Positions 24,330-32,582 of a stretch of 64,000 nt of DNA are shown one piece after another. Position numbers and translations under genes: made by a program. The stretch is taken from positions 1 to 64,000 of the forward strand of contig CANRAV010000002.1 in assembly GCA_947628695.1 (NCBI GenBank), in the 5' to 3' direction. Below the pieces are notes generated by a model. That model did not search any database and was not told where the DNA came from. It saw nothing but the letters and a program-made list of their open reading frames with translations. Origin of the DNA: an uncultured Clostridia bacterium. Lineage in GTDB: Bacteria > Bacillota > Clostridia > Oscillospirales > CAG-382. The first letter of the stretch is position 1, and every line of letters begins with the position of its first letter.

Positions 24330-24788
24330 TCACTGTTTTTCTGCCCTCTCCGCATCTCTGCGGGCGGTCTTTTTTGCCTCTGCTTCCCTCTTATCGTAAA
24401 GCTTTTTGCCCTTGCATAGCCCGACCTCGGCCTTTACCCACTTGCCGGAAAAGTAAAGCTTAAGCGGAATGACAGAGTATCCCTGCTGCCCTACCTTGCC
24501 GAAAAGCCGCAAGATCTCGCGCTTGTGCATAAGCAGCCTGCGCGGACGAAGAGGGTCCTTGTTGAATATATTACCCTTTTCATACGGGCTTATATGCATG
24601 CCGTAAACGCGTATCTCGCCGCCCTTTATCTGGCAGTACGCGTCCTTCAGGTTGACCCTGCCGGCGCGAAGCGACTTCACCTCCGTGCCGCAAAGCTCTA
24701 TACCCGCTTCCAAGGTGTCCTCTACAAAATAATCGTGGAACGCCTTTTTGTTCTGTGCTATAAGTCTTTCCTTTGCGCTATTCTGCAT
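24330..24788 (-). CDS. smpB: SsrA-binding protein SmpB
   Basis: A 152-residue protein that binds tmRNA and delivers it to stalled ribosomes. It shows the family signature AFHDYFVEDTLEAGIELCGTEVKSLRAGRVNLKDAY near the N-terminus, then HISPYEKGN, then the RRLLMHKREI motif, and a basic C-terminal tail (DKREAEAKKTARRDAERAEKQ) that enters the decoding centre. Length is typical. It lies 190 bp upstream of ssrA on the same strand. A GGAGGTGCCCTG site precedes the ATG. Confidence 0.96.
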   Translation of the reverse strand: MQNSAKERLIAQNKKAFHDYFVEDTLEAGIELCGTEVKSLRAGRVNLKDAYCQIKGGEIRVYGMHISPYEKGNIFNKDPLRPRRLLMHKREILRLFGKVGQQGYSVIPLKLYFSGKWVKAEVGLCKGKKLYDKREAEAKKTARRDAERAEKQ

Positions 24789-24843
24789 CAGGGCACCTCC
24801 TTTGTAAAGAGATTATACAGCAAGGCTTTTAAAAAATCAACAC

Positions 24844-25569
24844 TTATTTGTCGTCTACCGCTATTCTTGCGGCAAAGACCGGCGTTTTTTCCTTAAAAGC
24901 CGTCATAAAGCCCTCGCCGTCGGCAACGGCCGAAAGTATGTCGACCGATTCGCCGGCCTTAAGCTCGCTTTCAAAATGGATCTCGAATTCTCTGACATGG
25001 CTGCGCTCGAAATCTATGCCGCAGTTGTCAATAAGCAGGTCTCCGTACCGCGTGTTGTTCACGTGATAATTTGTGTCCATGTCGGTCAAAGTGGCGCGGT
25101 ATGTGCTTTTATGTATCTCTGCACCTTCCGGAAGCTTTATCCGCCGGGAAGGCTCAAAATCAATCGTTTCCTCCGAATTGGTGCTTACATTGTGCCCCAG
25201 TACGTCCGGCCGAAGAAGCCGCCTCCCGGAATAGCTGACAAGCACCCAGCGGGAGGTCGACCGGCACACAACCTCGCTCCCGACGGTGCAGCAGTAGTTG
25301 CGGATAAAGCTTACACCCGTTGTGCCGGAGTTCCAGGTCCTGACCTGCATTTCCTCGTCCACGCGCGGAAGACGGCCGAAGCGGGCAATTATCTTAGTGA
25401 TAACGAATATCATGTCCTTGGAGCGGAGCACGTCGTAGCCGGAACCGCGGTTCTCCGCGTCCTTTATCGCCGCGTCTTCCATCATTTTAAGTATCGCCGA
25501 GGGCTTTATCTCGCCGTTCGGCAGCACGTCATACGCTGTGATTAAATGATTTATTGTTTCCAAAGTCAA
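24844..25569 (-). CDS. Acyl-ACP thioesterase (FatA/FatB family)
   Basis: A 241-residue double hot-dog protein that hydrolyses acyl-ACP to free fatty acid. Conserved features include the first hot-dog helix (SAILKMMEDAA), WVLVSYSGRRLLRPD in the centre, and the DMDTNYHVNNTRYGDLL motif with the catalytic-type Asn/His. The start is a TTG at 25569 with GGAGGGGG upstream. It overlaps the 3' end of the recombinase gene by 41 bp, so the two are probably in one operon. Role is inferred as cytosolic lipid metabolism. Confidence 0.85.
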   Translation of the reverse strand: MTLETINHLITAYDVLPNGEIKPSAILKMMEDAAIKDAENRGSGYDVLRSKDMIFVITKIIARFGRLPRVDEEMQVRTWNSGTTGVSFIRNYCCTVGSEVVCRSTSRWVLVSYSGRRLLRPDVLGHNVSTNSEETIDFEPSRRIKLPEGAEIHKSTYRATLTDMDTNYHVNNTRYGDLLIDNCGIDFERSHVREFEIHFESELKAGESVDILSAVADGEGFMTAFKEKTPVFAARIAVDDK

Positions 25570-26659
25570 AAACCCCCTCCGTTTTAATTCTCCTGTACTC
25601 GTCCATTATCAGCTTTTCTATGTCGCGCACGTCCATTCTTTTGAACTTTGCGCCGCTGCGCTTTATTTGCCTGCCGCTTCGATGGCCGTGCCCTTCATTA
25701 AGCGGGTTGTTTTCAAGCGCTATGCGCATATTTTCACGCTCTACATGGGTATATATCTGCGTGGTGCTTAACTGCGAGTGACCGAGTATTTCCTTAAGCA
25801 TCATAATGTCTACACCGCCCTCGTTATACATAAGAGTTGCTGCGGTATGACGAAGCTTATGTACCGAATATCCGCGATTGCCGAGCCCGCACAGCTCAAA
25901 CTGACGCTTAACCATCCACTGAACGGTCTTTGGAGATATGCGCTTGCCGTTTGTCGAGAGGAAAAGCGCGTCGCTGTCCTTTATCGCATGCCCGTGCAGT
26001 GTCCCTATCTGCTGCCTGACAAGCAGGTATTCCAAAAGAGCCTCGCGGCATGCGCTGTTGAAATAAAGCGCCCTGTCCTTGCCGCCTTTGCCGTGAACGG
26101 TAAAACGCTCTAAATTTGAGTCTATATCGGAAATGTTAAGACCGACAAGCTCCGAAAGACGGATGCCGCAGTTGAGAAAAATAAGCACAATTACGTAATT
26201 TCGGCGATAGCAGAGGTCACTTTTGTCAAAGGACGAAAGGAGGGCCCTTGCCTCCTCAAACGTCATGACAATCGGAAGCTTCTGCTGCTTTTTCGGAGGG
26301 TCAACGTCTATTGCCGGGTTGTTCTTCAGCATATGCGACTTCGCCGTGTGAAACTTATAGAACGCCCTTATCGTGGAGAGCTTGCGGCTTCTTGTGGTCG
26401 GCTTCTTTTGCGTTGCGGCCGCGAGGTACAGCAGGTATTTATACACCTCGTCCACGGTGACGGAATCCGCAAACTCCGGCGTGACCTTCATAATATCGGC
26501 GCTTTTCTCCGGTATCTTTTCCCTTTCGGAAATAACATGCCTGAAAAAACAGCGCAGGTCTATAAGGTACTCCTTCACCGTAAGCGGCGAGCACCCCTGT
26601 ATATTCAACTTGTAAGACAAAAAGCTGACGAACAAATCGGGCAAGCCGTTAAGGTCCAT
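25529..26659 (-). CDS. Xer-like tyrosine recombinase
   Basis: A 376-residue tyrosine recombinase. An N-terminal SAM-like core-binding domain (about 1-120) is followed by the catalytic domain. The catalytic residues are visible: Arg in NCGIRLSELVGL, Lys in HGKGGKDR, His/Arg in HKLRHTAATL, His in ILGHSQL and the Tyr in TTQIYTHV. The C-terminus carries about 50 extra basic residues (GHRSGRQIKRSGAKFKRMDV), longer than XerC/D. The ATG at 26659 follows GGTGGAGGG. Context between htpG and the thioesterase suggests a host gene rather than the prophage integrase. It may resolve chromosome dimers, but a transposase/integron role is not excluded. Confidence 0.82.
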   Translation of the reverse strand: MDLNGLPDLFVSFLSYKLNIQGCSPLTVKEYLIDLRCFFRHVISEREKIPEKSADIMKVTPEFADSVTVDEVYKYLLYLAAATQKKPTTRSRKLSTIRAFYKFHTAKSHMLKNNPAIDVDPPKKQQKLPIVMTFEEARALLSSFDKSDLCYRRNYVIVLIFLNCGIRLSELVGLNISDIDSNLERFTVHGKGGKDRALYFNSACREALLEYLLVRQQIGTLHGHAIKDSDALFLSTNGKRISPKTVQWMVKRQFELCGLGNRGYSVHKLRHTAATLMYNEGGVDIMMLKEILGHSQLSTTQIYTHVERENMRIALENNPLNEGHGHRSGRQIKRSGAKFKRMDVRDIEKLIMDEYRRIKTEGVFDFGNNKSFNHSV

Positions 26660-26681
26660 AAACCCTCCACCTTCCAAAATG

Positions 26682-28466
26682 TCAGATTATATAGCCGTTG
26701 ATTTTTTTGCTGCTTTCCATGAGGTCTTTTATCTCGTTTTCCTTAAGCGGACGGCTGACAACAAGCGCCATAAGGTAGAAGTGCTTTGCAAGCACTGCCG
26801 CCTTTTCGGCTTCTGTATCCGCAAGCTTCTTCACAGCCGGGTTGTTTGTGTTTATCACAACCTGCTCGTCTGCGGCGTTGAAGCCGGCTTCGCCGTTTAC
26901 GGCGGCATACATGCGCATCATGTCCGCAAAGCGCCGCTCCTCTTCGTTGAAGCGTATCAAAACCGGCGCGTCATCCTCCGTGAGGGCGACAAAGCTTATC
27001 TTTTCCTTGTCCTTGCCCGTCGCTTCCGCAAAAAGCTTTAAAAGCTTTTTGTCTTCCTCCGACTTCTCGCCCACCTCGTCAAGAGACGCGTCGACGCGAA
27101 GGAATTTTATCTTTTCGTTCTTGCTCTCGACAAAAGCGGCAAACTGCGTGTCAAGCGCAATGTCCATCACGTAAACGTCTATTCCCTTGGCTGCAAAAAG
27201 GTTTACATAATACGACTGCTGCTGCGGATCGGTCGTGTAGTAAAGCTTCTTTTCCTCCTCCGCGTTTTGGAGAACTTCCGAAAGCGGAGTGCAGGCACCG
27301 TCTGTCTTCTTAAGAAGCACTGCGTCCTTAACGCGGTCGTAAAACTTCGCGTCCTTCATACAGCCGTATTCAATATACGGCCTGACGGAGTCCCAAAGCT
27401 TTGCATACTTTTCCGCGTCATCCTTGCAAAGCTTAATAAGCTTGTCCGCGATTTTCTTTACAATGTGTGCGGATATTTTGCGGATGTACGAATCGTCCTG
27501 CAGGTAGCTGCGTGAAACGTTAAGAGGCAGCTCCGGGCAGTCCAAAACGCCGCAGAGATTGTACAGATAGTCCGGAACAATCTCCTTTATGTTGTCCGCA
27601 ACAAACACAGAATTGTAAAACAGCTTGATGCAGCCCTCGTTGTTTTCAAAGTTGCTGCGAGCAGCGGGAAAGTACAAAACGCCCTTGAAATTGAGCGGAA
27701 AGTCGGCGTTTATGTGGACGTAAAACAGCGGGTCGCGGTAATCGGCGAACAGCTTTTTGTAAAACTCGTTGTATTCCGCGTCGTCCGCCTCGCCGGGCTG
27801 CTTCTGCCAGATGGGCTGAACCTCGTTTACAAGCTCCTCCTTGTCGCCCTCTCTTATATAGACGGGATAAGGCATGAACGCGCAGTACTTGTGAAGCACG
27901 CTTTTTACACGTTCAAAGTCGAGATACTCTACTTCATCGTCGGAAACGTGCAGCGTTATAACCGTGCCGCGATTTTCTCTGTCCGCAGTGTCAAGGCTGT
28001 ATTCGCCGTTTTCGCCGCAGTCCCACAGTACGGCAGGACTGCCTGTATAGGACTTTGTCTCTATTTCAACGCTTGACGCCACCATAAAAGCAGAGTAAAA
28101 GCCCAGCCCGAAGTGGCCTATAATACCGCCGCCCTTGCTTTCCTCGCCCTCGTACTTTGCAATGAAGTCAAGAGCGCCGGAAAGCGCTATCTGATTGATG
28201 TACTTGTCAACCTCTTCCTCGGTCATGCCTATGCCGTTGTCCTCAAACTTCAAAGTTTTAAGCTCTTTGTCAACGGTGACGAAAACCTTGTATTCCTCTG
28301 CGCTTTCCTCCGCCTCGGAAAGGGAGACAAGCCTTTTGTGCTTGGTTATGGCGTCGCAGGAGTTGGAAACAAGCTCCCTTATGAATATGTCCTTATCGGA
28401 GTAAAGCCACTTTTTTATCACCGGGAAAATATTCTCGGTCTGTACGGATATACCGCCCTTTTTCAT
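26682..28466 (-). CDS. htpG: Molecular chaperone HtpG (Hsp90 family)
   Basis: A 594-residue ATP-dependent chaperone. N-domain motifs are visible: ELVSNSCDAITK (ATP-binding Asn), DNGIGMT, and GHFGLGFYSAFMV (lid). The middle domain has LPLNVSRSYLQDD, with the catalytic Arg in NVSR. The C-terminal dimerisation domain is shorter than in E. coli. An AAAGGA site precedes the ATG. The gene sits at the start of a - strand group with the recombinase and thioesterase. Confidence 0.95.
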   Translation of the reverse strand: MKKGGISVQTENIFPVIKKWLYSDKDIFIRELVSNSCDAITKHKRLVSLSEAEESAEEYKVFVTVDKELKTLKFEDNGIGMTEEEVDKYINQIALSGALDFIAKYEGEESKGGGIIGHFGLGFYSAFMVASSVEIETKSYTGSPAVLWDCGENGEYSLDTADRENRGTVITLHVSDDEVEYLDFERVKSVLHKYCAFMPYPVYIREGDKEELVNEVQPIWQKQPGEADDAEYNEFYKKLFADYRDPLFYVHINADFPLNFKGVLYFPAARSNFENNEGCIKLFYNSVFVADNIKEIVPDYLYNLCGVLDCPELPLNVSRSYLQDDSYIRKISAHIVKKIADKLIKLCKDDAEKYAKLWDSVRPYIEYGCMKDAKFYDRVKDAVLLKKTDGACTPLSEVLQNAEEEKKLYYTTDPQQQSYYVNLFAAKGIDVYVMDIALDTQFAAFVESKNEKIKFLRVDASLDEVGEKSEEDKKLLKLFAEATGKDKEKISFVALTEDDAPVLIRFNEEERRFADMMRMYAAVNGEAGFNAADEQVVINTNNPAVKKLADTEAEKAAVLAKHFYLMALVVSRPLKENEIKDLMESSKKINGYII

Positions 28467-28641
28467 TTATATCATCCTTTCGGTTTTAATTTACTATGAT
28501 ATTTGTCATGGACACCATAACCTGCGGAATATACGATATACGCATACGGATCCACAGTAATATTTGTCGTGTCTGTGATAATAATGCCGTCCTTGCCTAA
28601 GTTTCAGCTAATGCAGAAACAATTTCCCAGAGTTTGTCTTC
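28467..28641. other. AT-rich intergenic segment with a possible gene remnant
   Basis: A 175-bp gap. On the - strand, positions about 28485-28610 stay open without a start codon and would read ...GIIITDTTNITVDPYAYIVYSAGYG..., a coding-like texture that suggests a decayed fragment. The composition is AT-richer than the surrounding genes. No promoter or RNA was recognised. Confidence 0.3.
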
Positions 28642-29136
28642 TTACTCTACGGAGTCCTCTTCTTCATCGTATTCTTCATCGTCTTCATCGTCTTCATCGA
28701 AGCCATCGTCACCATCAACCTCGTACACAATCACACCATCTTCCGTGTAAATCCTGTATTCCTCTACCGAATAATGATAATCAATCATTCCTTCGCCTTG
28801 GATAATTACATCCGGGAATTTGTTTTTGATAGCATTTGCAAGCGCCATTAAATCATAAATGCCGTCACTGCATGTATCTTCTGTGTGCAGATCATCATTC
28901 AGCACTACGCCATCATCGTTGATCTCCAGATTAGTGTCCGTCCATTCTTCAAGGAAGGATATAGCGAATTTACGACGCTTATCGACTTCATTCTTGCATT
29001 CACTATAATCAAATTCCGTTCCTTCGTAATCGCCATAAATGGGACCAACTGCATTCATTGTGCATTTAATCAATTCTTCCCATATAGCATTCTTCAATTC
29101 TTCTTTGTTTGCGGTTTTGCTTGTAAATGTAATCAT
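28642..29136 (-). CDS. Acidic orphan protein in AT-rich patch
   Basis: A 164-residue soluble protein of unknown function. The N-terminal region is basic to neutral (TSKTANKEELKNAIWEELIKC). The C-terminus is a run of Asp/Glu (FDEDDEDDEEYDEEEDS). It contains several aromatic/charged strands (IIQGEGMIDYHYSVEEYRIYTEDGVIVYEV). GAGGAGC upstream of the ATG supports translation. Codon choice is AT-rich (AAT, ATA, GAT) unlike its GC-rich neighbours, so recent acquisition is likely. Acidic tails of this kind occur in DNA-mimic and immunity proteins, but nothing identifies it as one. Confidence 0.65.
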   Translation of the reverse strand: MITFTSKTANKEELKNAIWEELIKCTMNAVGPIYGDYEGTEFDYSECKNEVDKRRKFAISFLEEWTDTNLEINDDGVVLNDDLHTEDTCSDGIYDLMALANAIKNKFPDVIIQGEGMIDYHYSVEEYRIYTEDGVIVYEVDGDDGFDEDDEDDEEYDEEEDSVE

Positions 29137-29365
29137 ATTAGCTCCTCATTTCTCTATTTATTTTTCTTGTTCTTCCTTTGCAATTGGGATAATTGCTACA
29201 GCCAAGGAATTTACCGCATTTTCCTTAACGGATATATATCGTACTTGCGCATGTGGCTTGAATTCCATAATCAATAATTTTGGGGAAGAGGGCACTTTTA
29301 CATACAAAGCACGTCCTCTTCCCCGAAAACTTGAATTTTAACTTTAAGTATTCGTCCCCCGTGCT
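29137..29365. other. AT-rich intergenic segment
   Basis: This 229-bp gap holds the presumed promoter of the acidic orphan on the - strand and an inverted sequence near 29282-29333 (GGGGAAGAGGGCACTTTT ... CACGTCCTCTTCCCCG; arms GGGGAAGAG and CTCTTCCCC) that could act as a terminator in either direction. No gene is seen. Confidence 0.4.
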
Positions 29366-29533
29366 TTATCTATATACGCTGCAGCTTATCTCAAAGCTTT
29401 CGTCCTTTTCGCAGAAAAGCTCGCCGCCGTCTAAAAGCGAACCGGAGCTTTTGCGCTTTTTAAGAAAAACAATTAAAGATACCGCAGCCTGCAAAAGCAG
29501 AAAAATACCCGTAAACAGTTTAAGCTTTTTCAT
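29366..29533 (-). CDS. Small single-membrane-span protein
   Basis: A 55-residue reading frame. It begins KKLKLFTGIFLLLQAAVSLIVFLKKRK: a positively charged start, one hydrophobic span (residues 7-24) and a Lys/Arg stop-transfer signal, followed by a short acidic tail. AAAAGGGG lies 9 bp before the ATG. It precedes nothing obvious on its strand except the AT-rich patch. Codon use matches host genes. Function unknown. Confidence 0.55.
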   Translation of the reverse strand: MKKLKLFTGIFLLLQAAVSLIVFLKKRKSSGSLLDGGELFCEKDESFEISCSVYR

Positions 29534-29585
29534 ACCGACATTCCCCTTTTATAATTTGGTCATGTTAGTATTTTAGCCGCATTTT

Positions 29586-30695
29586 TCAGCTTTGACACTT
29601 CATTTTTAAATATTCGCTTATAAATTCGTCAATTTCGCCGTCCATGACCGCAGTAATATTGCCGGTTTCGCAGCCCGTGCGGTTGTCCTTTACCAGGGTA
29701 TACGGCATAAACACGTAAGAGCGTATCTGACTTCCCCACTCTATGTTCATTTTTACGCCCTTGATGTCTTCAACCTTGTCGAGGTGCTCCCTCTCCTTTA
29801 TCTCCAAAAGCTTGCTTTTAAGCATCTTCATGGCGGTTTCGCGGTTCTGCACCTGGCTGCGCTCCGTCTGGCAGTTTACGACTATGCCGGTGGGAAGATG
29901 CGTTATCCTCACGGCAGAGTCCGTCTTGTTTATGTGCTGCCCGCCGGCACCGCTTGACCTGTGGTGGTCAACCTTTATGTCCTCTTCCTTTATCTCTATG
30001 GAAATGTCGTCGTTAAACTCCGGCATGACCTCGACAGAAGCGAAGGAAGTGTGCCTCCTGCCGGAAGCGTCAAACGGCGAAACGCGAACGAGCCTGTGCA
30101 CCCCGTTCTCGCCCTTTAAGTACCCGTATGCGTTCTCGCCCTCTATAAGCATCGTAACGCTTTTTATGCCTGCCTCGTCACCGTCTAAATAGTCAAGCAC
30201 CTTAAGCTTATATTTCTTGCGCTCGGCATATCTTGTATACATGCGGTAAAGCATCTGCGCCCAATCCTGCGCCTCGGTACCGCCCGCGCCGGGGTGAATC
30301 GACAGAATACAGTTGCTGCCGTCGTATTCACCGGAAAGAAGTATTCGTATTTTCTCTTCTTCGTACTGCTTTTTTATATCCGAAAGCTCCGACAAAAGGT
30401 CGTCTACAAGCGCCTCGTCGTCTTCTTCAATCGCCATGTAATACAGCTCCGAAAAAGCGGAAAACGCGCTTTCCAGCCCGATAAAAGAGTCAAGCACGCT
30501 CTTTTTGCCCTTGAGTATGCGCAGTGTGTGCTGCGCCGCCTCGGTATCCGTCCAAAAGCCCACCTCGTTGGTCTTCGACTCCAAAGACGCGACCTCCTCC
30601 TGCAAGTCGTCCGCACCGACGGAAACCCTAAGCTGGGCTATGCCCTGCTCCAAATCCTTAACCTCTTGCCTGCACTGTTCAAGCCTTATAAGCAT
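29586..30695 (-). CDS. prfB: Peptide chain release factor 2
   Basis: A 369-residue class I release factor that reads UAA/UGA. The specificity tripeptide SPF (in RVSPFDASGRR) and the catalytic GGQ (SSGAGGQHINKTDSAV) are present. The ATG at 30695 is supported by a promoter immediately upstream (30730-30758), so the longer open frame to 30830 is not the coding start. Unlike most prfB genes, the N-terminal region (AQLRVSVGADDLQEE) is continuous: there is no in-frame TGA and no CTT-TGA-C frameshift site, so autoregulation by RF2-dependent frameshifting is absent. Confidence 0.95.
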   Translation of the reverse strand: MLIRLEQCRQEVKDLEQGIAQLRVSVGADDLQEEVASLESKTNEVGFWTDTEAAQHTLRILKGKKSVLDSFIGLESAFSAFSELYYMAIEEDDEALVDDLLSELSDIKKQYEEEKIRILLSGEYDGSNCILSIHPGAGGTEAQDWAQMLYRMYTRYAERKKYKLKVLDYLDGDEAGIKSVTMLIEGENAYGYLKGENGVHRLVRVSPFDASGRRHTSFASVEVMPEFNDDISIEIKEEDIKVDHHRSSGAGGQHINKTDSAVRITHLPTGIVVNCQTERSQVQNRETAMKMLKSKLLEIKEREHLDKVEDIKGVKMNIEWGSQIRSYVFMPYTLVKDNRTGCETGNITAVMDGEIDEFISEYLKMKCQS

Positions 30696-30729
30696 AAATG
30701 CACCTGTCTCCCAATCATTGTCAAAGCGT

Positions 30730-30758
30730 ATTATACAACGTCTGCAGCCCTCGGTCAA
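30730..30758 (-). promoter_or_regulatory. Sigma-A promoter of prfB
   Basis: On the - strand: TTGACC (30758-30753), 17-bp spacer, TATAAT (30735-30730). The start site would fall near 30722, about 28 bp before the prfB ATG. Confidence 0.85.
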
Positions 30759-30789
30759 TACAAATTGCCGAAAAATAAAACAAAAGTTT

Positions 30790-31138
30790 GCAACCGCACC
30801 TGTAAGCCGGGTTCTGTCTTGAACAGTCATCTATCTTGAGCATACGTTGCCGCATGCTTCTTTGCCACCTTTAGGGGCTGCCGGGCAAGCATTAACGCCC
30901 CTGTATGCGGTGTTGCTTCGGATAGGGTTTACATGGCTGCGCCGTCTCCGACGCACCGGTGAGCTCTTACCTCGCCTTTCCATCCTTACCGTGCCGTGCA
31001 CGGCGGTTTATTTCTGTTGCACTGGCCCTGAAGTCGCCTTCGGCGGACGTTATCCGTTATCCTGCCCTGTGAAGCCCGGACTTTCCTCACCGCGGAAAAC
31101 AAAAGCCTTCCGCAAGCGCGACTGTTCGGTGCGGTTGC
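30790..31138 (-). ncRNA. rnpB: RNase P RNA
   Basis: The catalytic RNA of RNase P, - strand. The 3' region (AGATAGATGACTG...GACAGAACCCGGCTTA) and the 5' conserved block (GAGGAAAGTCCGGGCTTCAC) are the universal CR I/V signatures. The ends pair as an 11-bp P1 helix (GCAACCGCACC with GGTGCGGTTGC). About 349 nt, bacterial type A-like length. It has its own promoter at 31146-31174. Confidence 0.95.
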
Positions 31139-31145
31139 ATTTTTT

Positions 31146-31174
31146 ATTATACTACAAAGATTTATTTTTGTCAA
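31146..31174 (-). promoter_or_regulatory. Sigma-A promoter of rnpB
   Basis: Consensus promoter on the - strand: TTGACA (31174-31169), 17-bp spacer, TATAAT (31151-31146). It is divergent from the murD promoter. Confidence 0.92.
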
Positions 31175-31178
31175 ACGG

Positions 31179-31206
31179 TTGATTATTTTTAAATTTAGTA
31201 TATAAT
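31179..31206 (+). promoter_or_regulatory. Sigma-A promoter of murD
   Basis: TTGATT (31179-31184), 16-bp spacer, TATAAT (31201-31206). Transcription would begin near 31213, just before the GGAGAG ribosome site at 31217. Confidence 0.75.
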
Positions 31207-31229
31207 GAATTTGATTGGAGAGATTTTCT

Positions 31230-32570
31230 ATGTTTGATTCTTACCTAAAATCCTTTGCCGGGAAAAGAGTGGGCTTTGTAGGACTTGGCGTAAGCAACCT
31301 GCCGATACTTAAGCTTTTGGCGGAAAACGGCGCTTCAGTTACCGTAAGGGATTTAAAGGATCCGCTTGCCGGCGAATACGCCGATACCGTGAAGGACCTT
31401 GGTGCGAAAGTCATAAGCGGAGAGGGGTACCTTGACGCAATAGACGAAGAAGTGCTGTTCCTCTCCCCAGCCGTTAAGCAGTTTGCTATGCAGCTTGAAA
31501 AGGCAAAGGAAGACGGCGTTTACATAACAACCGAGATGCAGGAATTTTTAAAGCTGTGTCCGTGCAGGACAATAGGCGTTACGGGAAGCGACGGGAAAAC
31601 CACCACCACAACGCTTATTGCTAAGCTTTTGGAGTCTTCGGGGAAAACGGTGCACCTCGGCGGCAACATCGGAAGCAACCTGTTTTGCCGCCTTGGGGAG
31701 ATTCGGGAAGGCGACTTTGCGGTTATGGAGCTTTCAAGCTTCCAGCTTATGAAGATGAGCGTCTCCCCCGACACGGCCGTTATAACCAACGTTTCTCCCA
31801 ACCACCTGGACTGGCACAGGAGCATGGAGGAGTATGTAGACGCAAAGAAGAACATCTTTCTATACCAGGGCAAAAACGGGAAGACGGTGCTTAACGCTTC
31901 CAACAAAATAACCGCTGCAATGGCACCGCTTTGCAGTGGTGAGGTTGTAACCTTCGGCGTCGGAGAGGGCGACTTTGCGGTTATGCCCGACGGGATATAC
32001 AAAGGCGGAACGCTTATACTTGAGGACAGCTCTATACTGCTGCCCGGTGCGCACAACCGCCAGAACTACGCCGCAGCCATCGCCGCGACGGAGGGGCTTG
32101 TATGCGGAGAAAACATAAAGGCGCTTGCGGAAAGCTTCGGCGGGGTTGAACACAGGATAGAGCTTGTGCGGGAAAAAGACGGCGTAAAGTATTACAACTC
32201 TTCCATCGATTCCAGCCCCACAAGGACCGCGGCGGCATTAAACTCGTTTTCGCAGAAGCTTATTGTGATATGCGGGGGCTATGACAAAAACATCCCGCTT
32301 GACCCCTTGGGCGAGCTTTTTGTAAACAAGGTAAAAACGGCGATAGTGATGGGGAACACCGCCCCGAAGATAAAGGCGGTGCTTAAAGAGCACAGGTTTG
32401 AAGGCAAGGTGATAGACGCCGACGGCATGGAAGAGGCCGTGAAGGCTGCGGCGGAAACGGCAGAGCCCGGGGACGTTGTGATACTCTCCCCTGCTGCGGC
32501 AAGCTTTGACAAATACAAAAATTTTATGTGCAGAGGGCAAGATTTTAAAAACAAGGTTAATTCACTATAG
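31230..32570 (+). CDS. murD: UDP-N-acetylmuramoylalanine-D-glutamate ligase
   Basis: A 446-residue Mur ligase adding D-Glu to UDP-MurNAc-L-Ala in the cytoplasm. Residues 1-90 are the Rossmann UMAG-binding domain (GFVGLGVSNLPILKLL). The ATP-binding P-loop GVTGSDGKTTTTTL is at about 115-128. Later motifs include NVSPNHLDWH, the HRIEL/YYNSSIDSSPTRT segment and VILSPAAASFDKYKNF. The ATG at 31230 lies 9 bp after GGAGAG; the upstream TTG at 31215 lies at the transcription start and is rejected. Followed 12 bp later by an M42 peptidase. Confidence 0.95.
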   Translation: MFDSYLKSFAGKRVGFVGLGVSNLPILKLLAENGASVTVRDLKDPLAGEYADTVKDLGAKVISGEGYLDAIDEEVLFLSPAVKQFAMQLEKAKEDGVYITTEMQEFLKLCPCRTIGVTGSDGKTTTTTLIAKLLESSGKTVHLGGNIGSNLFCRLGEIREGDFAVMELSSFQLMKMSVSPDTAVITNVSPNHLDWHRSMEEYVDAKKNIFLYQGKNGKTVLNASNKITAAMAPLCSGEVVTFGVGEGDFAVMPDGIYKGGTLILEDSSILLPGAHNRQNYAAAIAATEGLVCGENIKALAESFGGVEHRIELVREKDGVKYYNSSIDSSPTRTAAALNSFSQKLIVICGGYDKNIPLDPLGELFVNKVKTAIVMGNTAPKIKAVLKEHRFEGKVIDADGMEEAVKAAAETAEPGDVVILSPAAASFDKYKNFMCRGQDFKNKVNSL

Positions 32571-32582
32571 AAGGAGGATTTT

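Noticed and set aside
25529-26659. Recombinase as the prophage integrase
   Set aside because: It lies beyond ssrA and smpB, is operonic with the thioesterase gene, and has an N-terminal domain and context like host Xer proteins. The phage integrase is more likely left of the window.
30696-30830. Extended N-terminus of prfB
   Set aside because: The prfB promoter lies inside the extension, and the family N-terminus fits the ATG at 30695.
30847-31182. ORF on the + strand at rnpB
   Set aside because: It is antisense to the RNase P RNA, whose conserved blocks and P1 helix are clear.
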